Source of the DNA: Perkinsus marinus ATCC 50983
Lineage: Eukaryota > Perkinsozoa > Perkinsida > Perkinsidae
DNA: 64,000 nt
Assembly (NCBI RefSeq): GCF_000006405.1
Contig: NW_003217015.1
Span: forward strand, 609,621-673,620
Direction: 5' to 3'
Shown: in pieces, positions 1 through 10,593 of the stretch
Layout of the letters: each line of letters starts with the position of its first letter
Position numbering within the stretch: position 1 is the first letter of the stretch
Notes under the pieces: model-generated
Told to the model about the DNA's origin: nothing
Database searches by the model: none
Seen by the model: only the letters and a program-made list of their open reading frames with translations
Made by a program: the position numbers and the translations under genes

Positions 1-63
1 AGCAAGCGACAACGAGGCGATATGGCTGATCTCGAGGCGGAGGCATTGAAGATGCTGCAGTAG
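1..63 (+). CDS. C-terminal end of a truncated gene
   Basis: The first 63 bases read without a stop as the tail of a protein ending ...MADLEAEALKMLQ followed by TAG. The composition (charged, helix-like) suits a real C-terminus, but too little is present to name a family. The gene starts outside the window on the left, and whether this is one exon or part of a longer one cannot be seen. Confidence 0.45.
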   Translation, partial: SKRQRGDMADLEAEALKMLQ

Positions 64-865
64 CTACCAATACCACCAACGTAAACTGACGTCATTATCA
101 CCATTATAGTATAGTAGTAGTACTCTTGCTATTCCCAGTGTCCATACTCGAGTTACTCTCTGGGATTGTTCCTACGTTACTGAAGTTTGCGTGTTGAGCC
201 TATAGTGTTATCCTAGCAGCAGCTGGCGAGTGGGGCTAGGGTGAGGTTGCAGGGAGGGGTAGAAGAGGCCTGGTTGGCGTAGGAAGGAGATAGGTTCCTC
301 GGTACTCCAAACTTGATAACGACTGCTAGTGGGAAGAAGCAGTCACGTTCCATCAGCATGTGCTGATCATAGTTCATGTCGTGAGAACTCACAAGGCGCA
401 CGCAAGTGCACGTGACCGCAGCACGTGATGTACCGCAACGGAGCGAGATCTTATGCTTCTTATGATCCCTTTTACTATTCCTAGCGACCTCTCTCGCTCT
501 TACTCTGGCATCGTGTTGCTAAATCACGACGAGAACATGCAGGATTGTAGTAGATGTTTGTCTATTGCGATGTTCCTGTTAAAGTTGGTTTGTGACGCTG
601 CTGTAGCTCCTACTATGGCTATACTCAACCCGATGGATGTCATGTTTACTCTTATGCCAAGCTGCTATGTAGGCCCTGTCTCTATGGGGACACCGCTGTC
701 ACTAGGGATGCACCAGCTCTCGCTACTCTCGCCATACTCGATCTAGAGATGCTGCTTAGTTATAGAGAAAGGCAAATCACGTATACCTTCGAGCTTTGTG
801 AACAGGTTCCACTTTCTGGCCGGCTACTCAGTATTGGTCTTCTCAGCAGTGTCGTCTTTTATTCG
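64..865. other. Intergenic stretch, no clear gene
   Basis: Between the truncated gene and the paraoxonase-like gene no reading frame shows family similarity or convincing splice signals. A 97-codon open frame at 453-746 (+) begins with ATG but has no recognisable content. Nothing else is visible here. Confidence 0.4.
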
Positions 866-2443
866 ATGGCAGAAGCATCGCCACACAACTCTCCCCAGGC
901 TAGTGTTGCCGGTCCAACTGGGCCGACCCTTCCTCGCTGCACATACGTCATCGCCATCGTGTTGGTCCTTTTCTCTGCTCTCTTCTACAGAGTATACTAC
1001 CAGATCTTGATGATGGACGTGTCTTTGGAGAGCATGCCCGAGACAATACAAGGGAGCAATGTGAGTGATGCAGTCAAATACAATATGCCAAGTGACAGTG
1101 TCTTTAGTGTCGTGAGATTGGCCCTCCGAAGGGTGTGAAGAACCTTGGTGGGATGGAGGACATTGAGTTCGTCAGTGACGGCTCGTGGGCTATAGTGTCG
1201 AATATGGACCCGAAGATGACCTTCAAGATGGGGCCTGTGTCAGAGGCCACGTGAGCGCAGTTAGCAACAGAGTGTTTATCATAGAATTGCCGTAGCCAGG
1301 TTCCCTCTGTTCGCACTAGACGTCAAAGCTGAGGTCCTCACAGCTCTGCCGTTGGAAGGTTTCCCGATCGGAATATCCTTCCGTCCCCACGGGATATCCT
1401 ATCATAGGGAGACTGCCACTCTCGGTGTCGTCAATCATGCTTGGGCATCTGGCGGGGAACGGGTTGAGTTCTTTCGAGTGCGCTTCGAAGGACAACGACC
1501 TGTGGCGTTGCTATACATGAAGTCATGATTCCATTCTGTCAAGATGCTCACAGCGCTATTATCAGATCCGTTACTTCACCCGAGATGGGCCATGGTCAAC
1601 TCAATGACATGCAAATATTAGAGGTCGAGCCTAGGGTGAAATTCTACGCCACAAAATGGTGGGGCCACCCTTTAGGCGACGATAAAGGTGAACCGAGTGT
1701 CTTCTGGTGAACAGAGGGAGACAAGGCTGTTCAGGTCCGAATATGTTGGCTAAAGGGCGCTTCCTTGCTGACTTGATACTAGGGTTGAACTCCTGTACCA
1801 TAGTCTATTGTGACGGAGAGAAGTGCCGAGATACCGGTGGTGCTAGGCCCGGTTACAATGGGATCTACATATCTCACGACAGGTAACCAACACTGAGTCG
1901 AGGCTTCCGTCATGCCGCATTTGAATATTCCGTTATGGCGTTCTCACGACATAGATAATCTGTGATAGACTCCATGATGTAGGGTCCCGGCGTTGTTTTA
2001 GGTCAAAGCTCGCAGCAGTAGTCATGGGTGACCATGGCCTTAATCTTTATGATATTCTCCCTGATGGCGATCTCCGAATCATCGGTCATGTACACACTGG
2101 TATGCCTCTTGATAATATCTATCCTGATCTTGAACGATCTACTCCACAAAAGCAGATCTATTATACTGCAGGAATACGAAGACCTGTTGATTTGCTCTAT
2201 GGTTCTGAGAACTTCGGCAAGCCCAATATCACTCGAGAGGATATAGCTATCCCAGCTCATGCAAGGCGTGTGACCATCGAGTGGGGTGACAACGGTAGCC
2301 AGCCATCTTTCACTATAGAGGAACTATACTCCACTCGAGCCATGCAGAACATCGGCGCTTGGAGTGTCTTTGCTAAAGCACCGAAGTCCAAGAAGCACAT
2401 CCTTGGTTCTTTTCTAGATACAGGTTTGCTTATTTGTGACTGA
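866..2443 (+). CDS. Paraoxonase/arylesterase-family protein with N-terminal membrane anchor
   Basis: Six exons fit in phase: 866-1060, 1108-1250, 1285-1521, 1566-1687, 1735-1882, 2002-2443, giving 428 residues (human PON1 has 355). A hydrophobic span near residues 25-45 (CTYVIAIVLVLFSALFY) suggests a signal anchor, so the propeller should face the lumen or cell exterior. The rest aligns by eye with the six-bladed PON propeller. The family's calcium ligands all have counterparts: MEDIE (PON1 Glu53/Asp54), QLNDM (Asn168), YNGIY (Asn224) and PLDNI (Asp269/Asn270). The active-site histidines are matched by RPHGIS and VVNHA. A cysteine at the start of exon 2 and the C-terminal LLICD match the PON disulfide. 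Family members hydrolyse lactones and aryl esters; the substrate here is unknown. The introns are 34 to 119 bases. An active enzyme is inferred from residue conservation only. Confidence 0.82.
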
Positions 2444-3117
2444 ATAATATCGGTAGTAGAAACCCCATAATGTGGTACCCAGATCTTCCGTATCATAGCC
2501 AGTAGAAACTAGGCTTTCAATTGAAAGCATCAGCTCGGCATCCGACCATTAGAAAGGTGGATAGTTTGATTATCAATTCCCTCGTAATGTTATCATCGTT
2601 TCTTATCTTGCAAACTCGAGTTGTGCTCTGAAGTACGATGATGGATTTGTATCTTGTGCACGCAGGCATGATCACAGCATGGTACCGAAACATGATAATA
2701 CATCTGGCGTATCAGATTATGGAGTACGATGATCTGGGTGACTGATGCTCCATCTCGCTTGATGAACATTATCAAGGGTAGTTCAGTAACACATCATTAA
2801 TGTCAAATTCTAACTCTTCCGCGCTTTTGTCATTGAACCGTTTGCTGTGTTAGTGCAACCAATGGAGAGTTTGGATGCTTTCTCTCTCTGCTTTTCAGTC
2901 TAGGTCCACTTACCAATACTCAGGAGGAGAAGCTCAGAGTAACTCACGAAATGTGTGTAAGACTAGTCAACACAAGCTGCAGTGGTTAGGACACTCTGGT
3001 AGATGATAAGCACATTCATGCTTTCGAGTGAACAAACACAGGTTGCCGCTCATTGAGCAGCCACCATATTCGCAATGTGCGAATGACAATAATAACTAGC
3101 TTGAACGGGACGAGCCT
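2444..3117. other. Convergent intergenic region
   Basis: The space between the 3' ends of the paraoxonase-like gene (+) and the cysteine-rich gene (-). I see no supported gene, tRNA or repeat. If the last small exon of the cysteine-rich gene is wrong, that gene would end at 3186 and this gap would be slightly longer. Confidence 0.4.
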
Positions 3118-6100
3118 TCAGGGAACCAGAACACCATGAGTGTGCATACCAGGGGAAGGTATCTGCAACGGCAATCAGTCGTTCATTAGCGTCTAACGTC
3201 ACCTACCTCCGTGGCAATACCCTCCTCCTTCCCTCGTTGGATGCCCACATTTGTCTCGAGCAGGTCATTCGTCAGCTTCAACCTCCATGGTCCAAGTACC
3301 TTACAAACGGAAAACCAAATATCATCACTGAAACCTTCCGCGCAGGATCGGCTCACCTTCAACGCTGCATCTCCCAGGGGACTCATGTATCCCGACCTAG
3401 GCCCCAAGCAGAGCAAGACTTGATAATCATTGAAGTCAGGAGTTAGGTGGACAACCTGAGAAAGCCCTGCTGCTGAGATGTAACTGCAATAGTTCCAACG
3501 TTGTTCATGTCCTTTGCTGCCCTCATCAATGGGACTTTCCCGACTACCCGAACGGAGGCCGGACGGCCAGGATTTTGGTCAGATTCGAATAGGAACATCT
3601 GACAGAAATACCATCAACAGCACAAGCAGGGCGACTCCCTACATCCTCAATACGGCCATCAAAGTCGCCCCTGACGACACGATCGTCAATCTCCCATGGT
3701 AGAGTAGGGTCATCCCAATGCTCAGCACAGATGGCAGATCGCCACTGTCGATCCTCCAGCCTATACCTGTGAGGACCTGTGAAAGTCACTGCGCGGACAG
3801 CTCACTTCTTCTCGCGGCTACTATCCACCACTAGAAACCTCGCCTTGAAGCACTCGGGCGTAGCTCCACGATGGTTGTGCAGTACAGCTTCCACCGCGAC
3901 CTATCATCAGATCGACCTCCGCTGAAATCAGCCCATAGGTTGTCCATACTGTGAAGTTGTTCCAGTCAACTCCGATATTCCTAACCTCTTTGTAAGGTTT
4001 CCCTTTAACTGTAGTGTAGTACGGTCCATAAGGGAAGGCCTCCTCGAAGTATGGTGCCGCACAAGGGAAGAACTCCCCTGACGGAGATCTGGAGGCAAGC
4101 TTCGACCCAACCCAACTGAACACTCTTGTGGGACTACGTTGTGGTGCTAGCACACGTCCCGTCATCACCCAAGGGTCGGCACTCGCCATCGAAATTCATG
4201 CACTGCATCTCGATTGCCGTGACGAGAGTCCCTCTGCCCTGACAATGAGAACGGCGATCAAGAAGGTCTCCCGAGGGGATAGGGAAGGTCACGTATTGCT
4301 ACCACCAGAGTCGTTGGCTCCTCTTGTTTCAAACAACCATCGCATGCCCTGGTCCAAAGGCACCTAATAGACGTATCCATGTCTCCACCGCATCCTCTGG
4401 TGGGATACTTGAGGTCATAAGTTGAAGTAGAATGACTAGGTTGAGGTAGCAGCGGGGAGCTTGATGGTTTAGCCTCGCAGGCCCTACTCTCAGTAGGAGA
4501 GCATTTGCTAGAGCAAAACCCATGAGCGTACCAATCGTACTCCAGAGTAGCCGAGCAACGCGTGCCTGAGGGAACTGCCGCTAAAGAGGCATCGAATTAC
4601 CACTAACGATACCTTCCACACGGCATCTCTCTGAACACGGTACGGCAACGCAGGCTGATATCGGGGAGTTGTCCTCTGCAGTCATAGCAATGCATTCTTC
4701 ATCACAAACCCTCGCCAGGCTCCTGAGGTGAGCCCCATAGAGCCCGACCACGCTGGCACCGTCCTCACCGTAAAAGGCTTGGCTTGGTACGACGGAAGAG
4801 TATGTCGGCCATGGGCGAGACCTCGCATCGAGTCACCACCGAGGCCGACCCCTTGATGTCTATTCCCGTGATACCCTTGGGATGCCGTTGCCAGCACACA
4901 TGGTTACACAAGAAGAGGGAATCGTGGTTGGGGAGGTCACCTGCGACCAAGGGGACCATTCGGACCATCCATGTATTGCCATATGTGTACCCAGATCCGG
5001 TTCGGAAGGTGCCGTGATGATGTCGTTGGGGCCGCCATTGGAATTCACAGAGAGGAATATCAGCAGCTTGGCCAACATGATGTTGCCCTCTACCTGATGG
5101 TTCACCTGAAGATGGTATACGACACCTGTTTTGGTGGGACCCACATGGCTACCGCTGCTGTATAGCGATCGCCCACAGCTGATAACCACCCTTTGGTCCT
5201 GGACGTCTGAGATAGTCCCATGGTCTTCCAGTCGCTGTCCTTCCGATCAAGCAAGTCGAGCTCAGAGGGAGACTATGGTAGAGCCATGAGGTGATAGCGT
5301 TTCTGAAAGGCTCCCTTACTTCTCCCTTCCACCGACTTAGCAGTGAGGACAGCTCCTCAGACAGCGTACTGTTAGAGCTCCCTGCCTCGTCAGGGCGGCT
5401 GTAGTGACGATAACCTACAGGGACCGCCACCGTCAATGCTTACTGACCTCTACTGCTTACCGAGTGGCGCGATTGGTATCTTGGGATACGCTGTCTTGGG
5501 TGGAATCTTATGATGCCGGTGTGGATGGTACTTCCTTGGTACGGTGTCTCCTCTACCACTACTACTCCTTACATGAGCTTTCCTAATACGTCCTCTAACA
5601 AGAGCCTTTCGAGGATGCTTATGAGGATGCCATGCTTCCTTTCCAAGAGTGGTGCCACTACCCTTGGTGTGCCTCAAGGCCTCAGCTCCCGCCCTATGCT
5701 CCTCCATTGTACCGTTCATGCCAGACACGGCATCTCTGTGTCTACTACTACGATCGCTCTTGTTCATCTGGCCACGCACAGTACTTGGGAGGACTCCTTC
5801 AGGGGGTTTTCCAGAGTCCATAACTTCAGGACGATCTTGATCGATCCCATTACGGCTAATATATCTGTCTGCCTCCTTAGGTCTCCCACTGGCGCGACCA
5901 TTGTTACTCTCCCTCGCTATCTCCTTCGGCCGAGTCGCCAACATATCTTTCCTCTCCTCCTCACTATGATTGGTAGTATAATGAATACTATGTAGTGCAG
6001 GATGGTACGGCCCTTTATGTTCGGACACGGCTACTCCCGACCGCTCATACTGCAATGCCTGGGGTATCTTGGGTGGTGGAATCCTGAATGGCGCCTCTCC

Positions 6101-6511
6101 TGCACCGTTACTAATGCGGTCATCGAATATCGATGCTGGGCTTTCCAACGTGACTATTCCCTCTCCATCATCGTGATTTGGTTGCAGTGTTGTTGAGCCG
6201 GGTCCACTATTGTTGTTGGGATGTTCACCTACTTCCTTGGTTTCTTCGGGTACAGTCAGCATGGGATTAGCCTTAAGAGCATGGAAACCCGTGAATGTAT
6301 CGGAGCTGGATTGGTCGACTCTCCGCTGCCATTCTTCATCATGTCTATCATGATGATTTACAGGATGCCACACCGTCCGTGAATGTTCATCTTGATCGGA
6401 AGGGGAGGAGGTGGAGGTCAGCCGGTCTCCAACCGTTATGGTCATCACTGTGACAAGAACGACGAAGGCAATGTTGTGGTTGGATGATATGGGTAGATGT
6501 CTCTTTCGCAT
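3118..6511 (-). CDS. Secreted cysteine-rich protein with basic, histidine-rich N-terminal half
   Basis: Eleven exons in consistent phase: 6511-5461, 5414-5177, 5125-4769, 4722-4613, 4580-4303, 4238-4138, 4088-3829, 3788-3548, 3483-3357, 3299-3207, 3162-3118, about 966 residues. The start ATG is followed by a signal-peptide-like segment (NHNIAFVVLVTVMTITVGD). Residues 30-350 form one long exon of low-complexity, Arg/His/Lys-rich sequence, including HPHKHPRK and HPHRHHK. The C-terminal 600 residues are rich in paired cysteines (e.g. CDEEC, CSERC, CSSKC), as expected for a disulfide-bonded extracellular domain. I recognise no family. Introns are 32 to 64 bases. The 57-base intron 3300-3356 has good GTGAGC and TTGTAAG signals but is a multiple of three without a stop, so it could be retained. 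The last 45-base exon is the least certain part. Confidence 0.6.
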
Positions 6512-7569
6512 AAGAAAGAATAAATACTAAACCTGATGGGAAACACCTATGGCTCATGTTGGTTCATTAGGGTCGGGAATCACTCCGGCAAGTAGTAGCT
6601 GGCCGCAGTCGCGCGCCATGAAATATGGCGTTCGCCTTTTCCATGCTCAGAATTCGTGCGTTGAATTATACATCTTCTTTTCCCATGCACACACGAGGCT
6701 TATACGCATGTTTATATACTACTACTCATTTTCGATAACTTATTGAAAAAGGGCATTCGCAACACTCTTGAAGTGGGTCTCTCTCATTCCCCAAGGTATC
6801 TGTAATGTCGCTCGCCTGTAGCGGCTGACCGTTCCATAGATGTGGCTCGCTGAATTGAATGATAGATTTCACTTGCACCAACTCGTGGTGCATTGCGTTA
6901 CCCAAATGGTTAACGGTATCTCTCCCTCAAGGCAACAGGGTGATTTCGATTCGAAAATTTCGAGTATCATACTTGAGCTGCAGGTTGCAACACGGATGAG
7001 TTCAGTAAGGTCCGTACTAGAGTCCGTGAATCGCGTCCGTGAGGCAAGACCGATGCCCCTCCGTTGACCGCAGGTGTGGTCCTTATATACTCCGAAGAAA
7101 CAATAAAAACTCCGCAGACGCATCCTCGTTCATTGCTGAACTTCATGATAATGCATAGCGGAGCCTCAGTCGTAACGATGGAGATGAATATTGGGAGCGT
7201 TTGAGACATACAGCGAATTCATATGCTCGGGATTTCTCCGGTCGAGTGACTCGATCTGAAGACCTATGATTGTTGTTACAGCTGCAAATGGGTGTATGAG
7301 AGTTGCCCTTATCAAGAGAAGTGACGCCCTTAACGCTCCTGTTCCCTTGCTCGGCACCACTCACAGCGAATAGGCCTCTCGTTACTGCCTTTGTCGGTTT
7401 GCAGCATGGAACACGAAAAATGTCGTAGATTGGGTGGCGGAGTTTCACCAATTGATGTTTCGATGATGAAATGTCTGTTTGCGCTTGGGGGCGCACCAAA
7501 ACAGGAGACGCAGTATCCGAACGTGAAGGTCCCTCCCTAAGCTCAGTTGATTACAGTCACAACTCCCTC
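6512..7569. other. Divergent upstream region, no supported gene
   Basis: Lies between the divergently transcribed cysteine-rich gene and the small secreted protein gene, so it probably holds both promoters. A 75-codon ATG frame at 6840-7067 (+) and several minus-strand frames up to 118 codons exist, but none shows a family motif or a clear splice context. A short GC-rich motif at 6609-6631 recurs near 8769 and is reported as a finding. Confidence 0.35.
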
Positions 7570-8262
7570 ATGAGAGCTCTGCATTTCACGATGTGGTCGC
7601 TCTGGTCGGTCTCCTCAGTTAACACAGCTGTCGTTGCACCGACTGATGATGGTGATCAGAATGTGAGATGCTATTCTGGTCCTGCTTATCGCGTATGAGC
7701 TCTCCTCCACTTTAGAAGGCATACGAAGTAATCAAGATGCAGTATGGAAGCGTCTGCAGAGTCCTCGGGACGGAATTCGAGTGGTACTTTGAACTCTCCA
7801 AAGGAACATTGAGAACAATCTCTCTGCGTTGCCAAAATTCTAACTATCACATGTAAGTTGGACCAGGTCGGCATTGAAAGCCGCAGCTTTCGAGGCACCT
7901 CGTAGTTCAGTTTTCTCGTGCATCTCAGAGCAGCGGATCCCACACAGCCAATCCCAAGAGCCGTCAGTATACAGAGACTTGGCGTCCCTTATTATCTCGA
8001 CGATTTCCCTGACGAAAACAACATAGTTCAGGATCCTTTGTATGAGAAAGGGATCCATTACGACAGGGAACGCGGAGAGGACTGCGAGTCTATGGCCGCC
8101 ACGGTTTACAGAAGTTTTCAGGATGTCTCTGGAGGCTCTAATGCTCCTGCTCGGCGGAAAAAACGCAAGATAGACCTGGGGTGGGAAAGTTTGGAGGCCG
8201 GGCTTTGTGCGGCGTACGCCAATCTGGTTGACCGATACGACCTCCTGCCGGTTCAAGCATGA
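7570..8262 (+). CDS. Small secreted protein with nuclear-localisation-like motif
   Basis: Three exons in phase: 7570-7662, 7716-7852, 7929-8262, giving 187 residues. I chose the ATG at 7570 because it begins a plausible signal peptide (MRALHFTMWSLWSVSSV...); an in-frame upstream ATG at 7471 would bury it. The donors are good (GTGAGA, GTAAGT), and the acceptors are TTTAG and CTCAG. The mature part contains EFEWYFELSKGTLRT, an acidic middle and a basic run ARRKKRKID that resembles a classical nuclear localisation signal. No family recognised. A signal peptide plus a nuclear signal is a pattern seen in secreted effectors of parasites, but that reading is inference, and the basic run may simply be a charged loop. 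Confidence 0.6.
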
Positions 8263-9351
8263 GACTAGGAGCGAACCGAAAGCACCTTCGTCACCTCCCA
8301 TCGAGGTCTTGTTCAGCCGAATTGTGTGTGTATTGCTGTCTATGTATTGTCGGTTCAGACTGTGATGTGTTAACTACAGTACATGAGGAACATTTCCGAC
8401 TGGTAACTCTCGTCGAGGGTGCGACGAGTGTAACCTTGATACTAGGCGACCCCGGTCTTAGAGGTATTGCAACCGGTGCGTGTCAGAGTGAGAAGTGAAC
8501 GAAATGTGGGAAGTGCATTGGTCTCACCATCATATATACTCCCTGGACAGTCGATGAACCATCTGCAGGAAACGTCTTACTTCACCATCTTCAAGATATC
8601 GAAACGCGTGAGCACACTTTAGCGAATCATCGAAGATATCACATACGTAGTACATGTCCAACGGTTATGTACGATCGTCACCCAGTAGCTAAAGATACTG
8701 CGTAACGGCCGCAGCAGCCAACGACACAGCACACAGCGAAGCACGTCCTATCAATGTGCTTTTTCATGTCGCGCGCCACAAAATTAGGCGAGGAATTTAG
8801 GGGCGCGCATGAGGAAATGCCATTTGCCGGTCGATCGGGCGTGCTAGCAGTGGCTTTTGCCAATGACCGGCTTCTATGCCTTTTCCATAAGCGTTACCCT
8901 TCTATTAGCATTGGGTGCAGGTGGTGCCCAACGACACCGTCACGAGGAGGTGGTAATGCTTAGGAAGCTGCTGAATAACATGTCTCTCCCAGGGCCACGG
9001 GAAAAGTCGTCATCACGGCTCTAGTACCTTCCTAGGCCCTTCTATACCTCATCATGAGCTCAGAGCATACCACAGCGATGAACCTACTAGCAGTACGAGG
9101 ACAGCACAGACTAGGGTACGTTATAGTATGCAGTAGGACACGTCACTTTCGATCCCTCAGTCTCATATGATGCTTCGGCGAAGGACACCTATTAAGGAAG
9201 TCCCCATTGAATTGACCTCATCAAGGTAGTACTGGGCAGGGGAAGACGGTTTTGCCGACTACGGCGCGAGATAGACCGTGCAATGATAATCTCGACGGTA
9301 GATGATCTGCCTTTCTCTTTAACTGAGTAGCATCTCTAGATTCCGAGTGCA
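8263..9351. other. Intergenic stretch, no supported gene
   Basis: Open frames here are short (up to about 80 codons), lack family signals and mostly overlap the end of the preceding gene. A GC-rich motif at 8769-8791, followed by gccttttccat near 8878, resembles sequence upstream of the cysteine-rich gene. No RNA gene or repeat array is visible. Confidence 0.35.
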
Positions 9352-9949
9352 ATGATGGGTGCGCTGCATCAGCTGCTATTGCTGTACTCTTCTGTCAGCT
9401 CGATGATGGGTCTTCCAGCTTCGGCTCCGATCGCTCTACCCATCCAACGAGGTCTAGTGCCCATAGGGTTCGCCCCTCCCACCAAGTGGCGCATGAGACC
9501 TACCTCTACAAAGTAACGAGTGTTGTTCCCATTCTCAACAGGGCTCTCTTCTCGTTGCTTTAGGTTGGCTATTCTCTATCTCCTTTATACATTCACTATC
9601 ACCTGCGTCCTCACCTTCATCATGTGGCTCGCCTATGTGAAGATTCCCTATATAGTCGACATCGAGTGCGACCGGGAAGGCCATGTCCGCACCCCACCTG
9701 CGGTCTCGACGCTAACGGTCTGTGAGCAGATCAATGTGGCTCATGGCGGCCCAGCTAAGGCAGTGAGTGTGGTTACTTGCCGTTGCCATCCGCGACGTGA
9801 CATATCCGTAGTGTGATGATATCACTCAAGCTTTGATTCAATCGAATCATCAGCGACTCTTGTTTTGTTGTACCACCACCAGCACCAGCATGAGCTACGC
9901 GCATGCCTCGTTGTCTGATAAACCGCTTTACTGTTGCGCAGTAATATGA
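9352..9949 (+). CDS. Possible small membrane protein, unrecognised
   Basis: Three exons join in phase: 9352-9512, 9564-9762, 9812-9949, coding for 165 residues. The introns are 51 and 49 bases with GTAACG/CTTTAG and GTGAGT/CCGTAG ends. Exon 2 carries one strong hydrophobic span (LAILYLLYTFTITCVLTFIMWL) followed by a polar region; the C-terminus is cysteine- and serine/threonine-rich. No family is recognised. The model rests only on open frames, phase and intron size typical of this window, so it may be wrong or incomplete at the 5' end. Confidence 0.35.
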
Positions 9950-10063
9950 ATAGCAAGCCTAATGAAGTGGTTGAAGTGATAGCGCTTTCGTGATGCTACT
10001 AAGAAGCTTTCCTCTAGGTAGCTAGTGATCATCCTGTGGTGATGAGCTACGATTCAATCTTAC

Positions 10064-10593
10064 TCAGTCGGCCTCCTGGATGTCATCAGACTCATCCTCG
10101 GTATAATCTTCTTCCTCGTCCGCCTCTTGAATGCCCCCCTCCCAGTCCGCCGCCCATACAACTGAGCTTATCATACACAGATGATGTTGATGATGACGAG
10201 GAGCCCCAATCGTCATCATTCTCATCAGCCTGAGCGGATGACTACTTAGACACCTTTCCTGTCGAGGTTTCCCTAGTATCACATATTGCTGGATAGTGAG
10301 ACCCTCAGAGCTGACAGTTGTAGGGTGGCAGTCTGCCTCGGCCACCACTCAATCTATCCATGGTCCGTTGCCATGCATCTCTGCTAGTATCATACCAACA
10401 CACTGGGAATCGCAATTGCGGACTGAATACACGACAGTGTGTCCCCATCAATGAGCGAAGTATTACTTCTCATGTCCGCGCCGAGATGATGGAGACTTTG
10501 GAGTAAGGCCAGAGCAATCTCACCAGTGGGGGCCACACCAGCGACCCGATCGTGGAAGCCGATGACGGGACGAGTCTGTGTCTGATCTAGCAT
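10064..10593 (-). CDS. Possible small protein with acidic C-terminal tail
   Basis: A minus-strand ATG at 10593 opens a frame beginning MLDQTQTRPVIGFHDRVAG. A second open frame, reachable through a GT-AG intron of roughly 55 bases between about 10400 and 10340, ends in a strongly acidic tail (EADEEEDYTEDESDD) and a stop at 10064. The acidic tail with an immediate stop looks protein-like. The plus strand over the same bases gives a proline/serine-rich frame (10036-10233), probably the shadow. I cannot name a family, and the exon join is tentative. Confidence 0.3.

Noticed and set aside
4860-5189. A minus-strand frame containing WSEWSPWS and CVTMCAGNG, resembling a thrombospondin type 1 repeat in the secreted cysteine-rich gene
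   Set aside because: The overlapping frame used in the gene model joins both neighbouring exons in phase through canonical introns of 51 and 46 bases. The TSR-like frame has no phase-compatible entry and would need a weak exit acceptor. The motif looks like a frame-shifted coincidence.
6840-7067. 75-codon ATG frame as a separate gene
   Set aside because: It has no family motif, no signal peptide and no convincing splice partner.
7840-8301. 153-codon minus-strand open frame over the small secreted protein gene
   Set aside because: It mirrors the plus-strand exon, has no family content, and the plus strand has matching splice sites and a signal peptide.
9520-9816. 98-codon frame read as an independent gene
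   Set aside because: It begins with GTG, not ATG; the coding part fits better as exon 2 of the 9352-9949 model.
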